A stretch of DNA of 64,000 bases from Actinoplanes ianthinogenes (GTDB taxonomy: Bacteria > Actinomycetota > Actinomycetes > Mycobacteriales > Micromonosporaceae), in contig NZ_AP023356.1 in NCBI RefSeq assembly GCF_018324205.1, forward strand, positions 5,314,001 through 5,378,000. The letters run 5' to 3'. The position numbers and the translations under genes are program-made. A model generated the notes under the pieces. The model was not told the origin of the DNA. It saw only the letters and a list, made by a program, of their open reading frames with translations, and did not search any database. Of this stretch, positions 33,837 through 42,073 are shown in pieces (position 1 is the first letter of the stretch; every line of letters starts with the position of its first letter).

Positions 33837-34499
33837 TCACCACACCCGGAAGCTGTCCGGGAAGATGGTGAACCCGTGCCGGCTCGCCGAGTTGGCGCAG
33901 CGCAGCCAGCCCGGCGCCGCCGCGCATTCGAGGTCGTTGAGGCGCAGCCCCGAGCCGTTCGGCAGCAGTTCGGCGCCCTCGTGGTCGACCCCCTCGGCGG
34001 CGCACGTCCGCGCGCCCTTCTCCGGACCGTCGACCTCGAAGAGTTCCCTCTGCCCGGTCGGGCACGGGAGTCCGGCGCCGGGCGCCCAGCCGCCCTCGCC
34101 GCTCACCTCGCAGCGCGCCACGTCGTAACCGGTCGAATCAATCATGAAGCAGGTGACGCCGCCCGCCTCGGTGACGAAACCCTGCGCGTCGGATCGCACA
34201 TCACGGAAGGTGATGGCGGCCTGGCCGGCCGGACCCGACGGGCTGGGCGCCGCGGTGGGCGAGGAGGCGGCCACCGGGGCGGCCGGGCCGGGCCGATCGC
34301 CGCCGGTCACGGTCGCCGCGGTCACCGGGACCGCGATCAGCAGGAGGGTGAGGACGCCCAGGGCCGCCAGGTGGTTGCGCTTGCGGCGCCGGGTCACGGT
34401 CCGCGTCACCGCCGCGCCGCTGACCTTGGCGTACGGCGTGACCGCGTCCCGGAACGCGGCGAAGGCGTCGGTGAGCAGTTCGTCGTCGATGTCACGCAC
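33837..34499 (-). CDS. membrane partner of a SigE-family sigma factor (putative anti-sigma)
   Basis: 220 residues. A cytoplasmic N-terminus with basic TRTVTRRRKRNH precedes one membrane helix (about 45-62), then an Ala/Pro/Ser linker and a Cys-rich outer domain with pairs such as CFMIDSTGYDVARC and LECAAAPGWLRCANS. The start GTG overlaps the sigma stop by eight bases, so synthesis is coupled. Position and layout suggest a regulator that holds the sigma factor, but there is no recognisable zinc-binding HxxxCxxC anti-sigma domain. A paralogue lies at 49061. Confidence 0.7.
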   Translation of the reverse strand: MRDIDDELLTDAFAAFRDAVTPYAKVSGAAVTRTVTRRRKRNHLAALGVLTLLLIAVPVTAATVTGGDRPGPAAPVAASSPTAAPSPSGPAGQAAITFRDVRSDAQGFVTEAGGVTCFMIDSTGYDVARCEVSGEGGWAPGAGLPCPTGQRELFEVDGPEKGARTCAAEGVDHEGAELLPNGSGLRLNDLECAAAPGWLRCANSASRHGFTIFPDSFRVW

Positions 34500-34986
34500 G
34501 GTTCGTCTCCTTCTCGGTGAGCTGGGCGGCGAGTGCGGCCCGCCCGCGGTGCAGCCAGGACTTGACGGTGCCCTCGGCCACCCCTTCTTGGGCGGCGATC
34601 TCGCTGACGGGCAGGTCGGCGAGGTAGTGCAGGATGACCGCCCGCCGGTGCCGGTCGGGAAGGGTGGCGAGCGCCCGGGCCAGCGCGACCCGGTCCGGGC
34701 TCGGCTCTGCGGCGTGCTCGACCCGGTGCCGGCGCAGGAAGCGTCGGGCGGTGCGGGCGCGGCGCCACTGGCTGGTCGCCAGGTTCCAGGCGACCCGGCG
34801 GACCCAGGCGGCGGGGTCGTCGTACTCCGAGACCTTGCGCCACCGGGTCAGCGCACGGCAGAACGCCTCCTGCACCACGTCCTGCGCGGCGGCCATGCTG
34901 CCGGTGTAGGCGAACAGCTGGATCGTCAGTGGCTGCGCGCAGGCCTGGTAGAACTCCTCGAAGTCGCCGTCCGGGGACGTCACCAC
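34492..34986 (-). CDS. ECF sigma factor, SigE family
   Basis: 164 residues when started at the GTG at 34986 (or 34983), where normal protein composition begins. Region 2 has EFYQACAQPLTIQLFAYTGSMAAAQDVVQEAFCRALTRW. Region 4 has RHRRAVILHYLADLPVSEIAAQEGVAEGTVKSWLHRGR. It directs RNA polymerase to a small regulon. GAGGCGG stands upstream. It is followed by a membrane partner gene and is divergent from the secreted-protein operon at 35347. It is strikingly like the sigma factor at 49969. Confidence 0.9.
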   Translation of the reverse strand: MVTSPDGDFEEFYQACAQPLTIQLFAYTGSMAAAQDVVQEAFCRALTRWRKVSEYDDPAAWVRRVAWNLATSQWRRARTARRFLRRHRVEHAAEPSPDRVALARALATLPDRHRRAVILHYLADLPVSEIAAQEGVAEGTVKSWLHRGRAALAAQLTEKETNRA

Positions 34987-35346
34987 TCGCCGCCTCGCTC
35001 TCCGTCGGTGGCCGTCGTTCGCCGGCCGATCGGGGTGGACACGCCGTGGCACAGGCCTCGGTTGCAGTCGATTTTTCCGCGGTGTCAAGGCCGGCAACCG
35101 AACTGCACCCGGCGCCACCGGATTGAACCCGAACGGCTACCGGGGCACACCCGGCCGGAATTACTCACCGTAATAAGGGGCCATTGGGTAAAGCCGGGCA
35201 TTACTCCATAGTTGGTGCAGGCCCGACACGGGCCTGGGCGAGACGAAGATCCGCTGGGCGATAACGATGGTCGCTCCAGTCCAGCGGGGAGTCAGTAGCG
35301 AAACCGGCGCCTGCGAAGACCGATCTTTCTTCGAGGAGCCACATCC
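34987..35346 (+). promoter_or_regulatory. 360-base intergenic region with structured leader
   Basis: The left half would hold the divergent sigma-factor promoter; no clear boxes are seen. On the plus strand three stems precede the gene at 35347. CAGGCCC/GGGCCTG is at 35218-35236. CCGCTGG/CCAGCGG is at 35251-35287, with an inner GCGA/TCGC. CGAAGA/TCTTCG is at 35314-35333 and ends at the Shine-Dalgarno sequence (GAGGAG, 35333-35338). This looks like a regulatory 5' leader. I could not match it to a riboswitch class. Confidence 0.5.
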
Positions 35347-35814
35347 ATGCGTAAGTCCGTGAAGAACGCTGTCGTCGTCGGTGCCGTCCTCGCCGTCACC
35401 ACCGGCGCCGGCGCCGCCTACGCCGCCTGGTCGGCCACCGGCACCGGCACCGCCGCGGCCAAGGCCACCACCGCGCAGGCGCTCACCACGGAGAGCGTGA
35501 CGGTCGACGGCGACCTGTTCCCGGGCGCCGACGGCGACGCCAAGCTGACGATCCACAACCCGAACAGCTACCCGGTCAAGGTCACGACGGTGACCGGCAG
35601 CACCGTCACGGTCGACAGCGGCCACGCGGCCTCGTGCGCGGCGAGCAACATCACCTTCGCCAACCAGACCGGGCTCGCGCTCACCCTGGCCAAGGGCGAG
35701 TCGAAGACCTTCACCCTGGCGAAGTCGGTCCACATGATCGCCGACGCTGAGGACGGTTGCCAGGGCGCCACGTTCACCGTCGCGGTCTCGCTGAGCGGCG
35801 TCAGCAACGCCTGA
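35347..35814 (+). CDS. secreted SipW/TasA-type protein, small
   Basis: 155 residues. An N-terminal signal sequence (about 1-27) ends in AAYAAWSATGTG, the motif of SipW-dependent TasA/camelysin-like proteins in actinobacteria. The mature ~125 residues form beta strands with LTIHNPNSYPVKVTTV and two Cys residues (Cys97, Cys137). The long structured leader and strong GAGGAG suggest high expression. It is the first of three similar secreted proteins. Fibre or surface role is inferred from resemblance only; no SipW peptidase is in the window. Confidence 0.7.
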   Translation: MRKSVKNAVVVGAVLAVTTGAGAAYAAWSATGTGTAAAKATTAQALTTESVTVDGDLFPGADGDAKLTIHNPNSYPVKVTTVTGSTVTVDSGHAASCAASNITFANQTGLALTLAKGESKTFTLAKSVHMIADAEDGCQGATFTVAVSLSGVSNA

Positions 35815-35823
35815 TCGTTCGCC

Positions 35824-35855
35824 TCCGGCCGGTGGGAAGTCCTTCCCACCGGCCG
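35824..35855 (+). terminator. 15-bp palindromic hairpin between two secreted-protein genes
   Basis: CCGGCCGGTGGGAAG and CTTCCCACCGGCCGG are separated by two bases. It lies ten bases after the first gene. It may end most transcripts and leave the next two genes at a lower level. Confidence 0.7.
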
Positions 35856-35882
35856 GTAGTCACTGACCGGAGAGGGGGAGTC

Positions 35883-36347
35883 ATGCGGTACACACCAATG
35901 GCCGCGGTCGTGGCCGCGGTGCTACTGATCGGCGCGGGCGCGTCGACCAGGCACGACGACCCGGAGGTGGCCGTCGAGGCCACCCTCGCCGGTCAGGGCA
36001 CGCCGGCAAAGCTCGGTGTCGGCGGGTTCCCGGTCACCGGGCTGTACCCGGGCGCCGAGCAGCGGATGACCGTCATGGTGCACAACCCGTACCGATTCCC
36101 GGTCACGCTGACCGCGGTCTCCGGCAAGGTCACCGCCGTCAACCGGAAGGGCTGCACGGTGACGTCGGCCGACCTCACGATCGGCCGCTACGCCGGAAAG
36201 CCGGCGCTGCCGGCCCGGATCGGCTCCGGGCGGCTGATCCGCATCGGCTACCTGCCGGTCCGCATGCCGCGCACCGTGGCCAACGCCTGTCAGGGCGCCA
36301 CCTTCACCCTCCGGCTCAGCATCACCGCGCGGAAGGCCAGCAAATGA
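35883..36347 (+). CDS. secreted protein related to the 35347 product
   Basis: 154 residues. It has an N-terminal hydrophobic signal (about 5-20). The mature part shares MVHNPYRFPVTLTAVSGKV and ACQGATFTLRLSI with the upstream protein (IHNPNSYPVKVTTVTGSTV, GCQGATFTVAVSL), so the two are paralogues. It lacks the AAWSATG motif. GAGGGGGAG stands just before the ATG. It overlaps the next gene by four bases (ATGA). Localised outside the cell; function unknown. Confidence 0.7.
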   Translation: MRYTPMAAVVAAVLLIGAGASTRHDDPEVAVEATLAGQGTPAKLGVGGFPVTGLYPGAEQRMTVMVHNPYRFPVTLTAVSGKVTAVNRKGCTVTSADLTIGRYAGKPALPARIGSGRLIRIGYLPVRMPRTVANACQGATFTLRLSITARKASK

Positions 36348-37606
36348 CACTGCCGCGTTCCGCCTATGCCCTGTCGGCCGCCGGCCTGACCGCCGCGCTG
36401 CTCGCCGACTCCGGTGTCGCGTTCGCCGCCTGGGCCGCCCGGGGCACCGGGCAGGCCACCGCGGGCGCCACCAGCCTGGCCACGGTCACCGGGGTGACCG
36501 CCACCGCGACCGATTCCTCGGTCCGGGTGGACTGGTCGGCCGCCGGTCCGGCCGCCGGCTACCGAGTCTTCCGTTACGCGACCGGCAGCAGCACCCCCGC
36601 GGCGATCGGTTCCGGCTGCTCCGGCGTGCGTGGCTCGACCAGCTGCACCGAGACCTCCGTCCCGGACGGCACCTGGCAGTACGCCGTCCGCGCGGTCCAG
36701 GGCCCCTGGTCCGGCCCGGCCGGCACCCGCGCCTCGGTCACCGTCTTCACGCCGGTGGTCACGTCCGGCACCGCCGCCGTCACCTTCCCGGCCGCCGCCA
36801 GCAAGCACGGCTCGGGCACCTGGGCCAGGAACTGCACCGGGTTCTGCGGAACGGCCACCCCGTCCACCGGCGCCACCCTCACCAAGGTGCAGGTCAGCGT
36901 GCGGCGGACCGGTGGCGGCTACTGGACCGGCAGCGCGTTCACCGGGTCGGCCGAGCAGTTCCTCACCGCCACCGGCAATCTGGCGAACTGGCAGATTCCG
37001 TTCGCCTTCAGCAACTTCGCCGACGGCGACTACGTGCTGCACGTGGTCACCACCGACAGCGCGAACCAGACCGTGAACGTGACCAGCGGGTTCAGCGTCG
37101 ACGCCACGCCGCCCACCATGGTGGACGTGCAGGCGGCCAACAAGGCGGGTAACACGGCCGGCCAGCTCGACGCCGGTGACACCCTCGAATTGACCTACAG
37201 CGAGCCGATCAGCCCGGCCTCGATCATCGGCAGCTGGGACGGCTCGGCACGATCGATCACCGTCCGGGTCGCCCAGTGCGCCACCTCGGGTTGCAAGACC
37301 CCGGACACGCTGACCTTCCTGGACTCGGCGGGCAACTTGCTGCCCCTCGGCACGGTCACCATGGGTGTCGCCGGGTACTTCAAGAAGTCCTCGCCCACGG
37401 TCGACATGCCGGCCACGGTCGTGGTGAGCGGCAGCAAGGTCACGGTGACGCTCGGCACGGCTCCCGCGGCCGGTCAGCTGAACACGGTGACCCAGGGGAC
37501 CATGTCGTGGACCTCCGGCGCGGTCCAGGACATCGTGGGGAACGTCCTCGTGACGAACCCGGTGCCGGTGCGGCTCGAAACCGGCGCGGCGGACATCGAC
37601 TTCTGA
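36344..37606 (+). CDS. secreted beta-domain protein with fibronectin III-like module
   Basis: 420 residues. The N-terminal signal ends in VAFAAWAARGTG, the same motif type as the 35347 product. A fibronectin III-like domain follows (about 45-130: TVTGVTATATDSSVRVDWSA ... GYRVFRYA), then a Ser/Thr/Gly-rich beta region and a C-terminal ~150-residue domain with DATPPTMVDVQAANKAGNTA and ELTYSEPI, the form of Ig-like bacterial surface domains. It is translationally coupled to the preceding gene. It probably works with the two small paralogues at the cell surface. Confidence 0.7.
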   Translation: MTLPRSAYALSAAGLTAALLADSGVAFAAWAARGTGQATAGATSLATVTGVTATATDSSVRVDWSAAGPAAGYRVFRYATGSSTPAAIGSGCSGVRGSTSCTETSVPDGTWQYAVRAVQGPWSGPAGTRASVTVFTPVVTSGTAAVTFPAAASKHGSGTWARNCTGFCGTATPSTGATLTKVQVSVRRTGGGYWTGSAFTGSAEQFLTATGNLANWQIPFAFSNFADGDYVLHVVTTDSANQTVNVTSGFSVDATPPTMVDVQAANKAGNTAGQLDAGDTLELTYSEPISPASIIGSWDGSARSITVRVAQCATSGCKTPDTLTFLDSAGNLLPLGTVTMGVAGYFKKSSPTVDMPATVVVSGSKVTVTLGTAPAAGQLNTVTQGTMSWTSGAVQDIVGNVLVTNPVPVRLETGAADIDF

Positions 37607-37619
37607 CGACGAAGACGCC

Positions 37620-37662
37620 GAAGGCCCCGCGACCGCACGAGAGGTGCGGGCGCGGGGCCTTC
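37620..37662. terminator. bidirectional hairpin before proA
   Basis: GAAGGCCCCGCG/CGCGGGGCCTTC outer arms and CCGCAC/GTGCGG inner arms enclose GAGAG. It lies between the convergent surface-protein and proA genes. Confidence 0.8.
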
Positions 37663-37677
37663 GCCGATGAACCCGGG

Positions 37678-38919
37678 TCAGCGGGTGTGACCGTTGCCGG
37701 TCACGACGTATTTCGTCGAGGTCAGCTCGGGCAGCCCCATCGGGCCGCGGGCGTGCAGTTTCTGCGTCGAGATGCCGATCTCGGCGCCGAAGCCGAACTC
37801 GCCGCCGTCGGTGAACCGGGTCGACGCGTTCACCATCACGGCGGCCGCGTCCACCCCGGCGACGAACCGCCGGGTCGCGGTGACCGACTCGCTCACGATC
37901 GCCTCGGTGTGGCCGGTGCCCCACTGGCGGATGTGGTCCATCGCGTCCTCCAGCGAGTCGACCACGGCGACCGCGATGTCCGCGGAGAGGTACTCCCGGC
38001 CCCAGTCCTCCTCGGTGGCGGCGACCACGTCGTCGCTGTACCCGGCCACCCGCGGGTCACCGTGCACGGTGACGCCCCGGGAGCCCAGTTCCTCCAGCAC
38101 CAGCGGCAGGAACGAGTCGGCGATCTCCGCGTGCACCAGCAGCGACTCGGCCGCGTTGCACACCGAGTTCCGGTGGGTCTTGGAGTTGATCGTGATGGCG
38201 AGGGCCTTCTCCAGGTCGGCGTCGGCGTCCACGTAGACGTGGCAGTTGCCCACCCCGGTCTCGATCACCGGCACCGTGGACTGCTCCACCACCGTCTTGA
38301 TCAGGTCGGCGCCGCCGCGCGGGATCAGCACGTCGACCAGGCCGCGGGCGCGCATCAGCTCTTTCACCGAGTCGCGGGTGGTGGCGTCGAGCAGCTGGAT
38401 GCTGTTGGCCGGCAGGCCGGCGTCGGCGACCGCCTTGCGCAGCACCGAGACGATCGCCGCGTTCGACGAGAAGGCCGAGCGGGAGCCGCGCAGCAGCGCC
38501 GAGTTCCCCGACTTGAGGCAGATGCCGGCGGCGTCCGCCGTCACGTTCGGCCGGCCCTCGTAGATCATGCCGACCACGCCGAACGGCACCCGGACCTGCC
38601 GCAGCTCCAGGCCGTTGGCCAGGGTGGAGCCGCGCACCACGTCACCGATCGGGTCGGGCAGGGCGGCGAGCTGACGCAGGCCGTCGGCCATCGCGGCGAT
38701 CCGGGCCGGATCCAGCGCGAGCCGGTCGATCATCGCCTCGGAGATCCCGGAGTCCCGGGCGACGGCGACGTCGACCGCGTTCGCCGCGACGATGTCGTCG
38801 GTCCGCTCGACCAGGCGGTCGGCCATCAGCAGCAGCGCCGCGTCCTTCTCCGCGCGGGTGGCCGCGGCCAGGTCGATGGCGGCGACCCGCGCGGCCGCGG
38901 CCTGCTCCAGCACGCTCAT
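37678..38919 (-). CDS. proA: gamma-glutamyl phosphate reductase
   Basis: 413 residues, usual length. It is an aldehyde-dehydrogenase-like fold; the catalytic Cys is in THRNSVCNAAESLL, with GNSALLRGSRSA and PRGGADLI as family motifs. It reduces gamma-glutamyl phosphate to glutamate semialdehyde with NADPH, the second step of proline synthesis. The ATG at 38919 (MSVLEQ) is 22 bases after proB, so the two genes form an operon with proB first. A long in-frame extension upstream is noncoding. It ends at a strong bidirectional terminator. Confidence 0.95.
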   Translation of the reverse strand: MSVLEQAAAARVAAIDLAAATRAEKDAALLLMADRLVERTDDIVAANAVDVAVARDSGISEAMIDRLALDPARIAAMADGLRQLAALPDPIGDVVRGSTLANGLELRQVRVPFGVVGMIYEGRPNVTADAAGICLKSGNSALLRGSRSAFSSNAAIVSVLRKAVADAGLPANSIQLLDATTRDSVKELMRARGLVDVLIPRGGADLIKTVVEQSTVPVIETGVGNCHVYVDADADLEKALAITINSKTHRNSVCNAAESLLVHAEIADSFLPLVLEELGSRGVTVHGDPRVAGYSDDVVAATEEDWGREYLSADIAVAVVDSLEDAMDHIRQWGTGHTEAIVSESVTATRRFVAGVDAAAVMVNASTRFTDGGEFGFGAEIGISTQKLHARGPMGLPELTSTKYVVTGNGHTR

Positions 38920-38941
38920 GTCAAACCCTTCATAGGAGCTC

Positions 38942-40063
38942 TCATAGGAGTACGAGGTCGTCCCGATGGACCACCTCTCGTTCATAGCCCGGCCCGAGCG
39001 CCGCGGCCAGTTCCGGAGTGGACCGGCCGAGCAGCGCCGGCAGTTCCACCGCGTCATAGTTGACCAGCCCGCGGGCGACCGGGGTGCCGGAGCCGGCATC
39101 CACCAGGTCGACCGGGTCGCCGGCCGCGAACGAGCCGTCCACCGCGGTGATCCCGGCCGGCAGCAGCGACTTGCGGCGGGCCACCACGGCGGCGACCGCG
39201 CCCTCGTCCAGGTGCAGCCGGCCGCGCGGCGCGGTGGCGTGGGCCAGCCAGAACAGCCGGGCCGCGGGACGGCTGGCGGACGCCTCGAAGAGCGTGCCCA
39301 CCTCGTCGCCGGCCAGCGCGGGCGCGGCCAGCGGGGCGGCGGTCAGCACCACCGGGATGCCGAACCCGGTGGCGATCCGGGCCGCCTCGACCTTGGTGAC
39401 CATGCCGCCGGTGCCGACGCCGGACTTGCCGGCCGAGCCGATCGCCACCCCGTCGAGGTCGGCGTCGCCGCGGACCAGCGGGATGCGCCGGGAGGCCGGG
39501 TCGGACGGACTGCCGGTGTACAGCGCGTCCACATCGGAGAGCAGGACCAGCAGGTCGGCCTGGACCAGCGCGGCGACCAGCGCGGCCAGCCGGTCGTTGT
39601 CACCGAACCGGATCTCCTCGGTGGCCACCGTGTCGTTCTCGTTCACGATCGGCAGGGCGCCCAGGTCGAGCAGCTTGCGCAGCGTCCGGTACGCATTCCG
39701 ATAGTGCGCCCGCCGCGTCACGTCGTCGACGGTCAGCAGCACCTGCGCCACGGTCAGCCCGTGCCGGGCGAACCCCGCGGTGTATCGCCCCATCAGCAGA
39801 CCCTGGCCGACGGCGGCGGCGGCCTGCTGGGTCGCCAGGTCACGCGGCCGGCGGGGCAGCTGGAGCGGCGCCAGCCCGGCGGCGATCGCACCGCTGGAGA
39901 CCAGCACCACCTCACGTCCCGCCCCGGCCAGTCCGCCGAGGACCTCGACCAGGGTGTCCAACCGCTGCTCATCGATGCCGCCCGCCGCCGTGGTCAGCGA
40001 GGACGACCCCACCTTGACCACGATCCGGCGCGCACCGGTCACCACGTCCCGCACTCGGCCCAT
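38942..40063 (-). CDS. proB: glutamate 5-kinase
   Basis: 373 residues. The amino-acid kinase domain (about 1-260) begins RRIVVKVGSSSLT and holds VSSGAIAAGL, NENDTVATEEIRFGDND and GTGGMVTKVEAA. The C-terminal PUA domain (about 280-370) is present. It phosphorylates glutamate for proline synthesis and is feedback-inhibited by proline in the family. The ATG at 40063 starts MGRVRDVVTGARR; the longer frame upstream runs into the divergent atl gene promoter and is not used. Operon with proA. Confidence 0.95.
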   Translation of the reverse strand: MGRVRDVVTGARRIVVKVGSSSLTTAAGGIDEQRLDTLVEVLGGLAGAGREVVLVSSGAIAAGLAPLQLPRRPRDLATQQAAAAVGQGLLMGRYTAGFARHGLTVAQVLLTVDDVTRRAHYRNAYRTLRKLLDLGALPIVNENDTVATEEIRFGDNDRLAALVAALVQADLLVLLSDVDALYTGSPSDPASRRIPLVRGDADLDGVAIGSAGKSGVGTGGMVTKVEAARIATGFGIPVVLTAAPLAAPALAGDEVGTLFEASASRPAARLFWLAHATAPRGRLHLDEGAVAAVVARRKSLLPAGITAVDGSFAAGDPVDLVDAGSGTPVARGLVNYDAVELPALLGRSTPELAAALGPGYEREVVHRDDLVLL

Positions 40064-40102
40064 TCTGCTCGGCCGCCCGGTGCCGAACCGCCGCGGATCC
40101 CA

Positions 40103-40108
40103 TATCGT
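40103..40108 (+). promoter_or_regulatory. -10-like TATCGT for atl
   Basis: TATCGT lies eight bases before the ATG at 40117 (five before an in-frame GTG at 40114). Confidence 0.4.
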
Positions 40109-40116
40109 GGCCGGTG

Positions 40117-40440
40117 ATGACACCCGAGGAGTACGTCGAAGCGGTCCTCAGCCTGGTCGAGAGCATCCCGGAGGGCCGGGTGATGTCGTACGGCGCGATC
40201 GCCGACGCGCTGGCCGAGCGGTCCGGCCGCAACTCGCCCCGGCAGATCGGCGGCATCATGGCCCGGCACGGCGGCGGGGTGCCGTGGCACCGCGTGGTGA
40301 CCAGCGCCGGCCGGCTGCCACCCGGCCACGAGCGGGAGGCGCGGGCGCGACTGCTCGCCGAGGGCGTACCGTTGCGCGGCGACCGGGTAAGGATCGACGA
40401 GGCCGGGTGGGCACCTGATGGAGACCGGACAGGCGAGTAA
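40117..40440 (+). CDS. atl: alkyltransferase-like protein (ATL)
   Basis: 107 residues. It matches the DNA-binding domain of O6-alkylguanine alkyltransferases: GRVMSYGAIADAL, RQIGGIMARHGGGVPWHRVV. The active-site Cys of PCHRV is Trp here (PWHRVV), the hallmark of ATL proteins. These bind alkylated guanine without repairing it and hand it to nucleotide excision repair. There is no second Cys that could act. The gene overlaps the following methyltransferase by 23 bases. Confidence 0.9.
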   Translation: MTPEEYVEAVLSLVESIPEGRVMSYGAIADALAERSGRNSPRQIGGIMARHGGGVPWHRVVTSAGRLPPGHEREARARLLAEGVPLRGDRVRIDEAGWAPDGDRTGE

Positions 40441-41224
40441 GACCGCGTACAGCGCGGCGCGGTATCGCGCGGCGCACCAGGTGCTGGAGCAGGGGTCGAT
40501 CTTCCGGGATCCGCTCGCCCTGCGAGTGCTCGGCGCCGACGCGGAGAACCTGGAGCAGGACGCGCCGCGGCGCGGGATGCGCCTGTTCATCGCGGCCCGG
40601 CACCGGTTCGCCGAGGATCATCTGGCGGCGGCGGTGGGTCGTGGCGTGCGCACGGTGGTCGTGCTCGGCGCGGGGCTGGACACGTTCGCCTATCGCAATC
40701 CGCACGCCGGCCTCGAGGTGATCGAGATCGACCACCCGGACACCCAGGCGTGGAAGCGTGAGCGGCTCGCCCAGGCTGGGCTCGCCGTTCCGGCGAATCT
40801 GCGATATGTCGGGATCGATTTCGAGAAGCAGAGCCTGGGAGACGAGCTGGAGCTCGACGGTCCGGCGTTCTTCCTGTGGCTGGGCGTGGTGCCCTATCTC
40901 TCCGAGGAGGGCTTCGGCGAGACCCTGAAGTTCGTCGCCCGGGAGAGTGGCAGCGAGGTCGCCTTCGACTACGCCCAGTCCCCGGAGCGGATGCCGGCCG
41001 AGCGGCGCGCCGCCCTGGAGGCCCGCGCCGCCCGGGTCGCCAAGCTCGGGGAGCCGTGGCTCACCTTCTTCGAGCCCGAGGAGATCGCCGCCGACCTCGA
41101 AAAACTCGGCTTCGGCGAGATCGAGGACCTGGGCCCGTCGCAGCTCGCGGCCCGCTACTTCGACCGCCCGGACGTCCCACCGGAGACACCGGGCGGCCAC
41201 GTCCTGCACGCCCGGCGCGTCTGA
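40418..41224 (+). CDS. SAM-dependent methyltransferase, leucine carboxymethyltransferase-like (TIGR00027 type)
   Basis: 268 residues. The family signature SAARYRAAHQVLEQG with RDPLA at the N-terminus is followed by the SAM motif VVVLGAGLDTFAYR, an acidic EIDHPDTQAWKRERL and a later LGVVPYLSEE. It belongs to the PPM/leucine carboxymethyltransferase group common in actinobacteria. The substrate is unknown. Overlap with atl suggests cotranscription. Confidence 0.85.
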   Translation: METGQASKTAYSAARYRAAHQVLEQGSIFRDPLALRVLGADAENLEQDAPRRGMRLFIAARHRFAEDHLAAAVGRGVRTVVVLGAGLDTFAYRNPHAGLEVIEIDHPDTQAWKRERLAQAGLAVPANLRYVGIDFEKQSLGDELELDGPAFFLWLGVVPYLSEEGFGETLKFVARESGSEVAFDYAQSPERMPAERRAALEARAARVAKLGEPWLTFFEPEEIAADLEKLGFGEIEDLGPSQLAARYFDRPDVPPETPGGHVLHARRV

Positions 41225-41285
41225 CCGGTTTCCGGCACCACCCGCGGACAGGGAGGAGCGGGCGGACCCGCCGTACACAAAGCTC

Positions 41286-41972
41286 TCAATCAGCAAGCCC
41301 GGCGAACCGTGCCGTCGCCCGCATCTGCCACCCGAAGAATCCCCGCCGATCCTCTTCGATCGTGTTGTTGAGCTGGCCGAACAACTCCGCGCTGACCGCA
41401 CCGCAGAGGTGCAGGAAGCCGTACATCGTCGCCCCCACCAGATGCGCCGGCACGTCCGCCCCGAAGTGCTGGGCGACCGCGGCCATCTCCTCCCCGAACC
41501 GCCCCTCCGGCTGCGGTGGCACATCGGTGAGCTTCCCGGCCGTCAGGGCGTCCCGCAGCACCCCGGCCAGCAGCATGATCACCCGAATCGCCGGCTCGAT
41601 GGTGTCCTGCGGCGCCTGGTACCCCGGGACCGGACTGCCGTAGATCAGCGCCCACTGGTGCGGGTTCTCCAGCGCCCAGTCCCGGACCGCGTGCGAGATC
41701 GCCACCCACCGCGCGGCCGGCTCCGCGCCCGGCGTGTCCTGCCGCGCCGCGGCCTCCCCGACGGCCTCGTAGGCGTCGATGATGAGCGCGGTGAGCAGGT
41801 CGTCCCGGCTCGCGAAGTACCGGTACACCGCGGACGAGGCCATCCCCAGGTCACGGGCGACGGCCCGGAGCGAGAGGTTCGCCCCGTCGGTGGCCAGGTG
41901 GCGGCGGGCCACCTGCTTGATCTCTTCAGTCATCTCGGCCCGGACGCGGGCGCGCAGGTTGGCGGCGCTCAT
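41286..41972 (-). CDS. TetR-family regulator
   Basis: 228 residues from the ATG at 41972 (MSAANLRARVRAEM). The helix-turn-helix has LSLRAVARDLGMASSAVYRYFASRDDLLTALI. The C-terminal domain carries WALIYGSPVPGYQAP, typical of actinobacterial TetR with a WHG-type C-terminal. It is divergent from the epimerase-like gene at 42074 and probably represses both genes through two copies of the AGAGCACTGCTCT operator. Confidence 0.9.
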   Translation of the reverse strand: MSAANLRARVRAEMTEEIKQVARRHLATDGANLSLRAVARDLGMASSAVYRYFASRDDLLTALIIDAYEAVGEAAARQDTPGAEPAARWVAISHAVRDWALENPHQWALIYGSPVPGYQAPQDTIEPAIRVIMLLAGVLRDALTAGKLTDVPPQPEGRFGEEMAAVAQHFGADVPAHLVGATMYGFLHLCGAVSAELFGQLNNTIEEDRRGFFGWQMRATARFAGLAD

Positions 41973-41992
41973 GGGGCCAGTGTGCCACAACG

Positions 41993-42005
41993 AGAGCACT
42001 GCTCT
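41993..42005. promoter_or_regulatory. TetR operator copy 1, perfect palindrome
   Basis: AGAGCA-C-TGCTCT, just upstream of the TetR gene. A second copy lies 53 bases away. Confidence 0.65.
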
Positions 42006-42045
42006 TGCACGTGACGAGAAAACATGGCATCGTCGTTCTCAACAG

Positions 42046-42058
42046 AGAGCACTGCTCG
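42046..42058. promoter_or_regulatory. TetR operator copy 2, one mismatch
   Basis: AGAGCA-C-TGCTCG, 16 bases before the ATG of the 42074 gene. The spacing of 53 bases to copy 1 is about five helical turns. Confidence 0.6.
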
Positions 42059-42073
42059 CAAAGGAGAACAGCA

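Noticed and set aside
35218..35333. cyclic-di-GMP (GEMM) or cyclic-di-AMP (ydaO) riboswitch
   Set aside because: The conserved core sequences and the order of stems expected for these classes are not found. It is kept only as an unclassified structured leader.
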